Positions 36,985-49,198 of a DNA stretch of 64,000 bases are shown piece after piece. The stretch's first letter is position 1; each line of letters starts with the position of its first letter. The notes beneath the pieces were generated by a model, which did no database searches, was not told where the DNA came from, and was given only the letters and a program-made list of their open reading frames with translations. The DNA is from Cyanoderma ruficeps (taxonomy: Eukaryota; Chordata; Aves; Passeriformes; Timaliidae), in contig VZDJ01000219.1 of the NCBI GenBank assembly GCA_008694505.1, positions 420,849-484,848 of the forward strand, written 5' to 3'. The translations under genes were made by a program, and so were the position numbers.

Positions 36985-37738
36985 AACTAAAACAAAGCAA
37001 ATCACAAATTCTAAACGTAAACCTATAAAAATGCAGGTGTATTTTTAGCAGCACTTTTTTCTTTGTTCCAAGCAGCAGCGTGGTGTGTGTGGCCTGACTG
37101 GGGTGTTACAACTGCCATACATCTCCATTCAACATGCTTTTGTGTATTTAACTGAAAAACTGGAGTCTTGGGTCCATCCAAAGGGTTGCCAGCAAAAGGC
37201 ACCGCTTGGGAACGGGCAGGCATTCCAGGAATGGGAAGACAAGTTCCAGAAATATCAGGGCTGTTACAGAAATTGCCATCCCAGACACACTAACCTCCAC
37301 CACATCCTGCCAAGCGTCAGGATGAGCTTTGTCTCTCCTCCTCCCGAAATTTAGCAGCTTGTTTTGGTTCTTGAGAAGGGTGCAGTTGTTCCAAGAAAGA
37401 TGCCATGAGACAGGTTAGTGTAGAAAACCAGCCCAGGGAAGTCAGGAGTTCCCCATGAGAGAGGAGGGAGTAATGCTGAACACCCCAGTGGCAAGCTTGG
37501 GAAAACACTGCAGTAAGTTAAATGCTTTTAAAAATGTCCCCTTCGGGCATTTACCTGTTCCTGCCCAGTTGCTCATAATCATATTATTTTCTTTTCATTC
37601 TCCTCAGTCTGGTTTTAGATATATATCAAGTTATCCCTTGAATGAGCAGGTGGGAAATCAAACCCTTGAGGCAAGTTTTCCCTGGAGTCTACAAGCCAAG
37701 AGCAGGGAGGGCAGGTCAGGAGGGAGCAGAGAGATTGG

Positions 37739-37853
37739 GCAGCCTGGGATGGTGGAAGGTGCCCCTGCCCATGGCAGTGGGGTTGGAACAAGATGAGTTT
37801 TAAGGTCTCTCCCAACCCAAACCATTCCATGATTCTGTGATGATTCTATGATT
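37739..37853 (+). mobile_element. CR1 LINE 3' end
   Basis: The segment contains the CR1 tail landmarks in order: gcccctgcccatggcagtgg, ggttggaacaagatga, ttaaggtctctcccaaccca, then the terminal octamer-like repeats attccatg, attctgtg, attctatg. The orientation is the same as NRG2. It is a 5'-truncated copy, as is usual for CR1. Confidence 0.88.
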
Positions 37854-38918
37854 GATCATTTAACTTGAAAGCATCGGCCTGTCAGTGTCAACCAGGGCAG
37901 AACTTCACATGAAGATGCTTCAATTCCCTTTGCTAGAGATATGGGGACGCCAGTCTTCCAGCTGTGGATCCTAAATTGCCTTCTGAGGTCCCTGAGGTGG
38001 AGGGACATTCACTACCTGAAGCTGGAGAAATGCATCTCCCCTAGTTTTAGCATTCCTGATCCCCCGGGACTGGTGGGCATCCCCCTGAGGCAGAAAATGC
38101 GAGAATTTTACGGTCAGGTTTCGTCAGAGAAAGTGGTGCTGCTAATGCTAATACACTTGAGCAAACTTTCAAATTGAGGATTTTTGGCATCCCTTTTTTG
38201 TTGACCTTTTGTCCTTCTCCTCATCCATTCTCAATGTCATCCCAGAACCACACACATCCTGTCCCCAGTCTGCAGCCGTCCCTGCTCTGTCATCTGTCTG
38301 TCACTGTCATGCCTTGCTGTGACACCGTGGCTGGGCTGTGGCTCTGTTGGCATCGTGTGGCTCCACATGGTTTGTTCACAGTGTTTGCTGCTGTCAAAGT
38401 GACCGTGCTGCTGGTGAAGAACGTGGTGGTGTTTGCAGAGACACAAACGGGCCAGTCCTGCTCTGGGATCTTACCTGCTCCAATACAAAGTCACAGTCTG
38501 CTCCCTCTTATTTCCTTCCTGTTGTTGAGGTGGTTTTGTGCAGCGTGAAGATATCGTGATTGAGCATCAGCTTTAACGAGGTGTTGGGAGCCCATCTAAA
38601 TTACTACCAGCAGATCATTCAATTTTTAGTCTGCAGCAGGGATGCACAGCCTCACACTTCACTGCTTCGTGTAGCAGAGCTGTCGGCTCCAGACAGAGAG
38701 GCCAAATTTGCATTTCTGATGAACTGAAATATTCCCTGTGCAATTCAGGTGAAGGTTCAGAACAGACACACCAGGGTCAGGGTCCCAGACTGACATGATC
38801 ACCAGAACAAAGGCTGGGGTTTGAGCCTTGGCCAAAGAATTTTCTCCTGTTATAGGTAAAAAAACCCAGCCAAATAAACAAACAATAACCCCAAAAAAAC
38901 AACAAAAAAAACCAAACA

Positions 38919-38936
38919 CCCCCCCCCCCNCCCCCC
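38919..38936. repeat. C homopolymer with an undetermined base
   Basis: A run of C residues interrupted by N at 38930, preceded by an A/C-rich stretch. The N probably reflects uncertain homopolymer length. Confidence 0.9.
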
Positions 38937-40994
38937 TAGTTTTAATGTCTTTGCTCTTGCTCTTTCTTCGTCCTCCAAGATTCAAAGGGAATGATTTATG
39001 CTTAGGGAAAAAAGTCTTTGTAGCAAAAAGCATTGCTACGGAAGAATTTTTGGAAAAATTGGCTTGATGGATGAGTCCACGCTGAAAATTGACCTCCCTC
39101 CCAGCCTTTTATATTTTTTTAAAAAAAAATTTTAAGTAGTTTTTGCTGGGTAATAGCAAAATTCTTGCCTAGTGCCATCCATAACCAGGACGTTAACCCA
39201 GCTGGTTTTCCTAATTTGTATAAAATCTCTGAAACTCCTGTCTGAAGGAGAGATCTGTACAACTGTAATCCAGGTCCCAAAGATGTGCAAGAGCAAGAAA
39301 ATGTGTCTGCCTTGTTTGCTGATGCCTGGAATAAGGCACCCATACAAAAGAAACATGTCATTGAAGGAGGAGTTTCACCCCAGAGAGGGCTCTTCCCCCA
39401 TTCCAGCTCCACCTGGTTCCTTGTAGAGAAAAAAAAACCCACAGAAGGCTTTCTTTATTATACTTTGCATCTTCGTGCCAGGGTTGTCTTTCTTGCCAGC
39501 CCTTGCTTACCAAACCTTTCTCCATTCCCATTTTGAGAGTTAGAAAGAGGTTTTTCCTAGCACCCTTTTTTTTTTCTCCAAAAATGCTTTTTTCAACCTA
39601 GAATGGCGAGCTGAAATTGTTGAAAATATCCAGTTATCTGGAATGTTTCATTGCTTCCCACTCACTTTTTTTTTGGCTAAAGTTTAGTCCCAGGGGTTTC
39701 TGGGACCAGACCTGTTTCTCTTCTGGTTTTGTGTTTGAGTGTTTGGTGGCACAGGGGATATCACATGGTCTCTTCAGGGTATTTTGAGTGGTGTGGTGAA
39801 GCACACTGAGCACATCAACCATGGCGTGACTTTTATTGCCTAATCTAGATGGGGGGAAAAAAACCCCAAACCAATGAATATTAAAGAAAGCACAAACCCC
39901 AATAACTTTAACACTAACACATAGTGTGGGAGAGTGAGGACTTTGTTCCCAGCTGCTGAACTGAAACACTCATGGCAGCTCTGCACTGAATCCTTCTCTC
40001 AGTCATCCAGCTGGAGAACCAAATTGCCTCTGCTGCTGTCGGCAGAGGTTGCTGGATGTCACACCTGCTCTGGGGTAGCCCTGAAGGAAGAGGTGTCCTT
40101 GCCATGGTGTTGCTGCCTTGGTGCAGTGCAGGCGAGATCCCAGCGTGTCCTGGGAGCTTTGGTTGACGGGAATGAATCACCTCACTTCCAGCCTGGTCTG
40201 GGTTTTGATGCAAGTGACTGGCTCTTCTGGTTTGAAAGGCAGCCCGTGACACTTGGTGGTATTTGAGAGGGGCAGCTGCAAGCTGCTTACGTTTTTTGTG
40301 TGCCTCTGAGTTACCTGATGCAATGGTATGAATCTCCTTCTAGGGTTTCATTGAAAATCCATGACTGGTTCTTGTATTTTAATCACTCCACTCCCTTTTC
40401 TTTGCCTGGCACGCTCTCACTTTTCCATCCTCATGCTGCTTTCCGACTGTTCCAGGATGTCCCTTTGGCACCTACATGCTTTGGGGCCTGTTGCTGGGTA
40501 GTTCTCCCACACCACCCTGCTCCAGGGCATGCAGGGGCAGAGGCATCCTGAGCCCAGAGCAGAGCCTGGGGTCAGGGATCACAGGGCCTGTGTGCTCGTG
40601 GGGAGTGGGGCATGCTCCAAGACTTCTGTGCTAGCTGACCAAGGCACCAGAAAGGGGGAACTGCTGGAAGGGAGAGAAGAATCGTGGGGCTGTTTGAGAT
40701 CAGTCACTGCAGGAAAAGAAGGGAAGGTGAGAAGTGTGAGTGCAGAAGGGGTGAGCTACCGAGTGAGAGAGGGAAAAGGCACAGGGAGACAAAAAGAGTC
40801 TTCTGAGGGGTGAGGAAGGTTGGGCCAGCTGGGCTCAGGTCTGGGGCAGCCATTAGATGGGCAGTGGACTGGCAGGATGTCTGCCCCAGCCCTGTGCTCT
40901 GTCTTACCCCCACGCAGTGCTGGCTCCTGTGCAGCCACACACAGCCCTGCTGCTGGAGCCCGTGGGTAACTGGTTCCTTTCTCTCCATTTGCAG

Positions 40995-41097
40995 AAGCAG
41001 AAGAGCTCTACCAGAAGAGGGTTTTAACCATCACAGGAATCTGTGTTGCCTTGCTTGTGGTGGGCATCGTCTGTGTGGTAGCTTACTGTAAAACCAA
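40995..41097 (+). CDS. NRG2: NRG2 exon: stalk end and transmembrane helix
   Basis: This 103-bp exon lies between ccatttgcag and donor gtgagt. It encodes AEELYQKRVLTITG, then ICVALLVVGIVCVVAY and CKT. AEELYQKRVLTITGICVALL is a hallmark of NRG1 and NRG2. The hydrophobic stretch of about 20 residues is the single membrane-spanning helix, and it acts as an internal signal-anchor in neuregulin precursors. The exon enters in phase 1 and leaves in phase 2. Its start accepts the alpha, beta or microexon ends equally, since all leave in phase 1. Confidence 0.98.
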
Positions 41098-42001
41098 GTG
41101 AGTATGGGGGGCTGGCAGGTGAGAACTGGCCACAGGTTAGTGAGTGGCAGTGTTCACATTCCACACTTCCATGCTTTTCACCCAAATGCTATTTTTAGGA
41201 GATGACGTGCTGTGGTGCTCCCAGGGAAGTCTGATGCCGGAGGCCAGTGAAGCTGCCTACCAGACTGTGTCTGAATAGGATGTTTTCCCGGCAGCATTTG
41301 CTTGTCCCGTGCAACAGCATCATTTTACCCAGCTGGGTGATGCTGTGTTACAGGGAAAAGCAGGTCCCCAAGCCAGCAGCTCAGCTTCTGCCAGCAGAAG
41401 CACACTGGGCTGCTGTGCAGGAGCTGTGGGCTCAGCTATGTACATTGCAGGGACTTCCAGAGCAATCCTAATCAACAGGAGACTGGAGAACCTCTTTTAT
41501 GGTCAGCCTTCCCTGCCTGGACAGCACTTTTCTCCCTTCTCAGCCTGCACCTTAGTTTAGAGTGCCCCTGTAACTCAGGGGGTCTTGTGGAGCAGATGTC
41601 CCACCATGGGCATGGGTAGGCTTTGCCACTTTTGTCCTTCACGCAGAACAGGCCAAGTGCTTTGTCACCAGGGCCAAGTCAGGACTCGCTTCCCCTTTTC
41701 CTTCTCCCCACTTTTCTCCTCCACTGCCAGCTGGCTCTGCTACTTTGTGCTGGGCCTTGTCTTGGAAAGTGGACCCTGGACCCAGCTTCCTAAATTGTCC
41801 ATGAGAAGAAAAGTTGACCTTTTGTTTGGAAAAGCGGTAGGAGGTGTTAAGTGTTGAATGCCTTGTTTCTTGTTGGTTGCAGCTTTCTGCAAATACCATA
41901 GGAATATTCACATATCCAAGATTTGCCTTCTCTTTCATTTCTGGGGGGCAGAGAGCCCCACGAGAGAAGTGTTCCTAATAGATTTTTTTTCTGTTCTGAA
42001 G
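41098..42001 (+). other. NRG2: NRG2 intron after the transmembrane exon
   Basis: 904 bp between donor gtgagt and acceptor ttctgttctgaag. No repeat or additional exon was seen. Confidence 0.85.
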
Positions 42002-42125
42002 GAAACAAAGAAAACAAATGCATAACCACTTGCGGCAGAACATGTGTCCTGCTCATCAAAACCGGAGCCTTGCCAACGGGCCAAGCCATCCACGTTTGGA
42101 TCCTGAAGAAATCCAAATGGCTGAT
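42002..42125 (+). CDS. NRG2: NRG2 exon: first cytoplasmic exon
   Basis: This 124-bp exon completes a Lys codon and encodes KQRKQMHNHLRQNMCPAHQN followed by RSLANGPSHPRLDPEEIQMA and D. It ends in phase 0 at gtaaga. The basic KKQRKQMHNHLRQ stretch just inside the membrane is conserved in NRG1 and NRG2; in NRG1 such basic residues act as a stop-transfer and nuclear-localisation signal for the released intracellular domain. The sequence is essentially identical to mammalian NRG2. Confidence 0.97.
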
Positions 42126-43412
42126 GTAAGACCCTTTGCCTCCATCTCCCTGCATGCTGCCGAGGGGCTGTTTTCTGCCAGGGGTTTGACGTGGATGTGT
42201 ATCCTTACACACCTGTGTGCTTGTGTGTGAGGAGCAAAGCACAAGCAAACTTCAGCAAAAAGAAAGATTCTGCCTAGAAACATTTCCAAAACCAACATCT
42301 GAAGGGAAATGTGATTTTGCTTTGAAGTACAGGATGAGATTCAGGCACTTGGGATAGGTTTGTTTTGATTAATCAAGTGTGACCCTGATTTCCACTAGGA
42401 GAGATGTTCCCAATGTTTCCTGTTTATTTTGCTATCCTGTCAAGTCCCACTTTGCGGGATGGCAAATGGGATCAGCGTGGCGGTGACCGGAGCCACCGTG
42501 TTGAAGCACATCGTGGTGATGTGGTCAGCTGTCCATCAGCCCACCTGCCTGTGCCAGGGGTTCTGTCCTGGGCAAAGTGGCAAGCCCTGGTGGGATGCCA
42601 CTGTCACACCAATGAGAACAGTCTAAGTCGCTTTAGGACAGGATCCAGAGGGCAGTTCAGCCTCTCTCGTGACTTCAGTCGTACAAGATTCCCATCAAAC
42701 CCCATGAACTCAATAGGGCCATCAACGGGCTTAAGTGCCTTGCTGGACCAAGGCCTTGAAAGGGGTCAGAAAAAGGGAAGGGGGAGGCAGAGCCAAACAA
42801 GAAGTACTGCTAGAAATGAGCCCAATAAATCAGTTGCAAGGTCTGTTGGGTCAGCCTTAGGATATTAAAATTTAGCTAGGTTGGATCCCAACCGTGAAGA
42901 AAGGGGGAAAGGGAATTCTAAAAACCACAGCACCCAGCCCCATATTGTTGACTCTGTCAGAGAGTTTAGTGCCCCTGTGAGAAGCAGGGCTGGTTGTTAG
43001 ATGAGGGAATATCTCAGCATAAACATTTGGATCACATCTGGTGTTTCTGTAGGACTCACAGATTTCACATTGTTCTCTTTTTGCTGGTACTCAGTTGGGT
43101 GTAGCCAGCTGTGGGCAGAGTTGTGTCTCTGCTCAGTAGCTACACAAGGTGCCACTGTCCTCTGGGGAACCCCTTGGCTCTCCAAACTCTTCTGCAATCC
43201 CTGTGCCACAACCCTTTCCCAGCGTTCAAAGTGAAGGGGCAGAGAAAACCTCCACGCTCCTTGTCCCTTCCTGTGGGGTGTGGAGCTTCTGGGTTCACTC
43301 AGTTCACTCACCTGATTTCAGGCTCACCAGAAATAATCAGGCCAGATAAATATTTCTTTGGAAGCATTCACAGACTGGTGGCTGATCTGTGGGATTGTTC
43401 CTGTTTTTGCAG
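42126..43412 (+). other. NRG2: NRG2 intron between cytoplasmic exons 1 and 2
   Basis: 1.29 kb between gtaaga and tgtttttgcag. It contains a possible ancient repeat relic at about 42,630-42,745 (see findings). No coding exon was seen. Confidence 0.6.
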
Positions 43413-43540
43413 TATATTTCTAAGAATGTTTCTGCCACCGAGCACGTGATCCGAAGGGAAACGGAGACAACCTTTTCGGGAAGTCACTCCTGCTCCCCGT
43501 CTCATCACTGCTCCACAGCCACTCCAACGTCCAGCCAGAG
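43413..43540 (+). CDS. NRG2: NRG2 exon: second cytoplasmic exon
   Basis: This 128-bp exon has acceptor tgtttttgcag and donor gtgatg. It starts in phase 0 and ends two bases into an Arg codon. It encodes YISKNVSATEHVIRRETETT followed by FSGSHSCSPSHHCSTATPTS and SQ. The HVIRRETETTFSGSHSCSPS block is a conserved neuregulin cytoplasmic motif. Differences from the human protein as I recall it (VSATEH for VPATDH, SSQR for SSHR) are ordinary divergence. Confidence 0.97.
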
Positions 43541-45987
43541 GTGATGTATACCCTTTTCCCTGGACCTTCCTCCTGCTATTTGCTGTAGGGTGCTGTGAGG
43601 TTCTGAGATTTTTCTTTCACCTCCTTTTCTGTTTTCACTTGATGTTTGGCCCTGTAGTGGCATACAGGCCATGTCTACACTGCAGGACTTTGCAGGCACA
43701 GCTGGTTAGTGAGAGATATGGAAAAGTGTGTTTCTTGACCTGCAGGGAGGTGCCAGCAGGATCCTGCAGCACTGGCATAGCTGGAAAACAGGAGAAAATG
43801 AACCTGTGCTTCCATGCTTTGCACAGACCCAAACGGGAGGATGTGTGTAGGAAAGGTTTTGCAGATTGTGTTTGCAGCCACACTGGACATCTGAAATACT
43901 TCATTAAGCACACACAGGTTATGTGTCTCATATTTGGAATGTATTTGCCTTGTGGGAGACAAAGCACACAAAATATCACCAAATGTTTGGATCGGTTCCT
44001 CAGGATCAAGGTCTGACTTGGAAGTCACAGGTTTTGACCAGAATGAAAATGCTCCTGTGCAATTTATTAACCTCCACCTCAGGTGGTGGCACCTCTTTCA
44101 CTGCAAGTAATTCTGAAGCTTTTTGGAAAACTTAGTCTAGCAGGAAAGTACCAGTAATGCTTTGTGACAAAGGACGAGACATATTTTTTGTTTTCATTTC
44201 CAAATAACCATTGGGGGAAGAACACCACAGCTTGGAACCTGAACCTTCTCAAGGTTTTTGAGAACATTTAAATTGCAGATGGACTTCCCTATTTTTATGA
44301 TGTCCAGAAAATTCCTTCAAATGCTCTATAGAAAGTCCTGTGCTGTTTTGAGTTTGGACGTTCCAGTTCCTCCTCTTAGACAGCTCCCGTGCTTCTTCCA
44401 GTAAGTGACAGGGGTTTTCCTTGGAGATCACTTGCCTTTGGTACGTGACTGGCTCATGTCCTTCATTAGCCTCATGGGGCTGCCTCCACTCATCCAGGAA
44501 TGCAGGAATTCTTTCAGCTAAAGCTCACAGAGGGCTGCAGGCAGGTTTCCTTAGGGTCCAGGCATTCCTCAGGGTTGAGCAAGTACTCTCAGTACTTGCA
44601 ATGGGCAAGATCCACTTCAGATGTCGAACTTGGATTTTCAGGTGAATTCCTCCTCAGATTCCTCTGGCTCTACCTCCAGCAAGTAGAGAGGGAGCCAGGA
44701 ATGACTTGATCAGCTGGGAATGATTCTCTTTTCCAGGGAAATCCTACTCACTATGAGCTAGTCAGTAGGTTTTCCAAGTTTTTCTGCATTCATACTCTTC
44801 GGCCCAGCCCTGGGTAGGTGTGTACAAACTTGAGCCAGGTGCACAGAGGCTCCTGTGCCTGCAGAGCTGCACCTTGCTGGCCTTCCATGCTCATTTCAAA
44901 GGCCTGGGCCATCCCTGGGCACCTTCTGAAGACACAAAGGTGTGTCTGGAGGGCAGCATTAGCTCACGACAGCTGTAGGGAGGAACCTACCTTGGGTAGC
45001 CTCTGGTCCTGGCTACCTGCCACCTCATTTTTCTGAGTCAAGTGCAACAAGCAGGTGCTTCTTGAAGTCATGCCAGAGGCAAACTACTGGTATAATCAGG
45101 CTCCATTTTACTCCATCAGAGCCTCTAATGAGGACGCTGTTTGAAGTTATAAATGAGCATGTGCCTGAAGCCATCAATAATTAACGAGTTCTTGGAAAAT
45201 CTTAATGAGGGCTGCTCTCTTCTGTAAACCCCCACCCAAAATCCTCCACCCACACTCCAGCTCCATCTGGTGCAGTTTGGGAGTTCAGAGGGGTTGGTCT
45301 CATGGATCACGTATTTCTGCAGTGTCGGGGGTCAGCGTTGTGGCCATGGCACCTGGGGGACACCCGTGTGCAGGTGGCCCTGTGCATCCCCCGTGAGTCC
45401 CTGTGGGATGTCCCCCTTGCACCAAGACTGGGGCTGGTGGGGCTCCAACTGCTCAGCACATGATGGTCTTTGTCTAGCACCTTCAAAGTGTTTTGCTGCC
45501 AAAATCTTTGGTAGACTTTGCTCTGCTAATTTTGAGTGGCTTCTCCTGGCTGCCTCTCTGGTAGCAATTCCAGAGGGGCTGTCACTTGGCAGTGCAGGTG
45601 GCACATTTGAAGGAACTTGGCTGACTCGCCTTGGCATAGCCAATGTGTTGTTCCACACCCAGAACACTTTGCAAGCACGAAGCAGAATTGCCCTGGCCTC
45701 CCTCCAGAGGCTGTCCCATCCTGCTCCCAGCCATTTATTCCGTGGTGGGATAAATACCTGCTATTGCACTGGCTTACTGTTTTTGTCCTCTGATGGCATC
45801 TCCAAGAAGAAGCAAAGAAAGGCAAATCAAAGTTAGGGCTGGGAATCTGGGCATCCCTGGCCAGGGAGAGAGAGAAGGGGGACACTCGTGCAGAGGTGCA
45901 GAGCTGAGCGTGAGCAGTGCCTGTGCCTTTGGACAAGAGCTGGCTGGGGATTCCTTGCTCACTGTCCACATGGCCTTTCTTCCACAG
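43541..45987 (+). other. NRG2: NRG2 intron between cytoplasmic exons 2 and 3
   Basis: 2.45 kb between gtgatg and cttccacag. No repeat family or extra exon was recognised. Confidence 0.7.
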
Positions 45988-46212
45988 ACATGAAAGCCAC
46001 ACCTGGAGCTTGGAGCGAACAGAGAGTCTGACTTCAGATTCCCAGTCTGGGATCATGCTGTCCTCGGTGGGAACCAGTAAATGCAACAGCCCTGCGTGCG
46101 TGGAGGCGCGGGCTCGGCGCGGGGCCACCTTCTGTATCGAGGACCAGCGGCGGCCCACGACGCAGTACCGCGACTCCGTGGACTCCCTGCGGGACTCGCC
46201 CCACAGCGAGAG
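45988..46212 (+). CDS. NRG2: NRG2 exon: third cytoplasmic exon
   Basis: This 225-bp exon completes the Arg codon and encodes HESHTWSLERTESLTSDSQS, GIMLSSVGTSKCNSPACVEA, RARRGATFCIEDQRRPTTQY and RDSVDSLRDSPHSE. It ends two bases into the next Arg codon at gtcaga. The HTWSLER...SLTSDSQSGIMLSSVGTSKCNSPACVEARAR block and DSVDSLRDSPHSER are close to identical to mammalian NRG2. The segment between them (GATFCIEDQRRPTTQYR) is variable. A 239-codon minus-strand ORF overlaps it and is a shadow. Confidence 0.97.
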
Positions 46213-47549
46213 GTCAGAGCCCACTGCCTGCTGCCACCGCAGCACAGCAGAGGCAAGCCATGCCTCTGTGCCAAACCCAAAAATGTTTGCCTTTGCCAGC
46301 CCCAGAGCAGCGGTGCTGTGGTAGGATTGGGGAAAGTCCGGCTCTGCTCGCTGGTGGCAGTGTAGGTTTGGAGCACAGAGGCAGAATATGCCGGGCTGCA
46401 GTCAGCAACTGGTAGAGAAAAACTGGCTGGAAGAACACCCTGGGGAGCTTGGTGGCTGCCAAGCAGGGTCTGGCCCTCAGGTACTCGGGGAAGAGGTGTC
46501 TGTTCTCAGCACAGTGCTGGGTGGCCAGGTGAGAGGGTGCTGCATGTAGTCACGGACCTGAGACAGGACTGGGTATGACCCAGCCTTCAAGGAACACAGC
46601 TGCAGAGCTGAGACACCAGCAGCAGCAGCACTTGTTCCTCCTCCCAGTCTGGTTCCTCATGAAGCAGGAGCACATCTCCACCCTTACTCCAGCCCTTTGC
46701 AGGTAGCCATGAGTGACTCTTGGTGGCCACATGGCCCCACTTGGGCAGTTACCCTTCAAGGCAGTGGAACTTGTCCATGGGGCAGAGGACAAAGGCAGCA
46801 TCTCCTGCTCTCATTCCTGTCCCTGGTCCATTCAGGCAGACCCAGCTCCCATGGAGGTCCCATACATCACAAAACACATGGGTAAAAAGGGCCTGGATGA
46901 GTGAGAGAGACTGAGCAGGTGGAATTGGGCAGGCACACCACTGGGAATATCAAGAGGAAATAAGATCTGCTCCTTAGAAAGAGGTGGTGCTGAAGGAAGG
47001 GCTGTTTGGAGAAGGGCTAGACCAGACCTGAGTGACCACACTGATGTTGTCACTAGAATAAAGGAAAGTAGTAGATGCTTTTTGAGACACAAGATTTTTG
47101 CTAAGTCAGAGAAAGCAATGCCCAGGGTTTCCCCATCTGCGGCCTGAGCAGGGAGAGGGAATTCCAGGGACCTTCCTCAGAGACAAGCCTGGCAGCTCCA
47201 GAGGGAACAGAAAGCAGCTGTCAGGCAGATGAGAGGCAGTGAAGCCATGACTCAGCCTGCTGGGAGATGCTGCAGGGTTTGCAGCGATGCAGAGTGGGAA
47301 TTGTGCATCGAGTCCCTCGGGAGAAGCAGTCTGGGGGACGCTCAGCACATGCTGCCCATTGAAGCCAGTGGCTCACGCTCCCTTGGCACAGCACTGCAAG
47401 GTCCCTCCACCTGATTCCCCAGGAGAATCTCCATGAGAAAGTTCTCTGGAGGCCTCACGGGTCCCTGGGCCAGGTGTTCGGCAAAGCTCGGGCTCCGCTG
47501 GCGGTTTTTGGGGCTGTTCGGTGTCTAAACGGAGGTGTTGCTTTTCCAG
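46213..47549 (+). other. NRG2: Last NRG2 intron
   Basis: 1.34 kb between gtcaga and tgcttttccag. No repeat family or extra exon was recognised. Confidence 0.8.
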
Positions 47550-48198
47550 GTACGTGTCGGCCCTGACCACACCAGCACGCCTGTCGCCCGTTGACTTCCA
47601 CTACTCGATGCCCACGCAGGTGCCCACCTTCGAGATCACCTCCCCCAACTCGGCGCACGCCGTGTCCCTGCCGCCGGCGGCCCCCATCAGCTTCCGCGTG
47701 GAGGAGCAGCAGCCCCTCCTGCGGCGGTACCAGCTCCCCTTCCAGGACACGCAGAGGTACGACAGCTACTACCAAAGGAAGACCTACCTAAACGACAGCA
47801 TGGGGAGCCTGCCCTCCAGCCCCTTCCGCATCACAGAGGACGACGAGTACGAGACGACGCAGGAGTACGTCACAGCGCTAGAGCAGCCAAAGAAAACAGC
47901 CAGCAGCAACAGGCGGTGGAAAAAATCCAAACTGAACGGGCACATCCCTCACAGAGCCAGAGCCGTCCGGGACTCCTTCTCCTTGAGCAGCGCCTCTTAC
48001 AGCGAGTCTGACGAGGAGCTGGTGGCCGAGAGCACGCCGTTCCTAAGCACTCAGAACAATGAGGCGGCGCACGCGGAGTCGCCGCCGCTGCACCGGCCGG
48101 GCGACAGCCGGACTCACTACTCGTGCCGCGGGCACGGCGACGGCGGCCGCGGCAGCCTGGCACACGGGGCGTCCAAACCGGACCCCGACCCTCTCTAG
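47550..48198 (+). CDS. NRG2: NRG2 terminal coding exon, cytoplasmic tail to stop
   Basis: The acceptor is tgcttttccag. The frame opens with YVSALTTPARLSPVDFHYS and QVPTFEITSPNSAHAVSLPP, both neuregulin signatures, and continues to TAG at 48196-48198 (about 215 residues). Other conserved blocks are SSPFRITEDDEYETTQE, WKKSKLNGHI, RAVRDSFSLSS, LVAESTPFL, ESPPL and DSRTHYS. The exon is GC- and CpG-rich. Compared with mammals it lacks the long Pro-Gly run after QQPLLR, having RRYQLPFQDTQRYDSYY instead, and its last 25 residues (CRGHGDGGRGSLAHG and on) differ although the reading frame is intact. The tail signals in NRG reverse signalling after gamma-secretase release (family knowledge from NRG1). 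Confidence 0.97.
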
Positions 48199-48404
48199 GA
48201 GCCTCCCGCGCCCCTGCCAGCGCTGCCCTGACCCGCATGGAGGAGGCCGAGAGGAGGAAGGCCGAGGCGCGGCAAAAAAAAACAAAAACAAAAACAAAAC
48301 AAACACGCAAACCACAGAACAAAGCGGAACGGAATGAAAAAAAAAATTAAATATTTTTATTTTATATAAAAGAGGGAAAAAAAAAACCAACCAAAAATAT
48401 GACA

Positions 48405-48410
48405 AATAAA
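48405..48410 (+). terminator. NRG2: Candidate NRG2 poly(A) signal (proximal)
   Basis: AATAAA 207 bp after the stop codon, followed by T-rich sequence (aatgttttattttcatttt) suitable as a downstream element. Confidence 0.5.
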
Positions 48411-49144
48411 AATGTTTTATTTTCATTTTAGCAAAGTTGTCTTATAATAGCTAACGACAATGACTTTTTTATAGGGAAACTCTATTTATATGTAATGTCT
48501 TGATTTACAGCTTCCGAGAAAAAACAGTAAAAAAAAAAAAAAAAAAGATTTTCCACAAAATTAGAAGTNAAAAAAAAAGAAGAAGAAAAGAGAACAAACA
48601 ATAAAGTTAAAAAAAAGTGGGCCAATTTTTGACTACTTAAAAATAGAAAACAAAACTATCGTGGTGCCTTTTGCTGTATGCTAGTGCTGGGATTCATGCC
48701 GAGGATTCTGTTTCAGTAGCATTTTTAAGGTCATAGATTTTTGTTTGGGAGACAACCTGTCACAAGGGCGCTCTTCTGTTGGAAGAAAACAGCCTTGCCA
48801 CTTCGCCCCGTACCCTGCTATTAATGATCTTATTCTTTAAAGTATTGTTTAAACACACATTAAGGACATGAGTGGGAGCATTTCCATTACCATGTCTAAC
48901 GATGATCTATCTTGCCCTGTAAACTACTTGTATTTTCGCTTAAATCAGGAGAAAAAAGAAACCCAACAGCACTGTGCTGAAATGCAGAAATTACATTTCT
49001 TTTGCCACACAGGTAGGAAGAGAAAATGAAATCACGCAGCAGCAGCAGCAGCAGCCCTTACAATATAGCTCTCCTCCACCTTTGGCCATCTCACTGGTGG
49101 GTCTGGAGCGGGGTTGGCGCAGGTTTGTAGTGAGGGGCAGGCAG

Positions 49145-49198
49145 ACACCCCTGTGACCATGGTGGATCACACCCCTGTGACCATGGTGGATCACACCC
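49145..49198. repeat. 24-bp tandem duplication
   Basis: The unit acacccctgtgaccatgg plus tggatc occurs twice with a 24-bp period, with a partial third start, inside the presumed NRG2 3'UTR. Confidence 0.9.

Larger units (their letters stand above)
36820..40994 (+). other. NRG2: NRG2 intron before the transmembrane exon
   Basis: 4.2 kb with no recognised exon. It contains an (AAAC)n-like run (36955-36984), a CR1 3' end (37739-37853) and an interrupted C homopolymer with an N at 38930. Nothing else was identified. Confidence 0.5.

Noticed and set aside
45526..46245. 239-codon minus-strand ORF
   Set aside because: Antisense shadow of the third NRG2 cytoplasmic exon and its intron; the + strand encodes the conserved protein.
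47591..47791. Second + strand ORF inside the last NRG2 exon (MTSTTRCPRRCPPSRS...)
   Set aside because: Out-of-frame Arg/Pro-rich shadow of a GC-rich coding exon.
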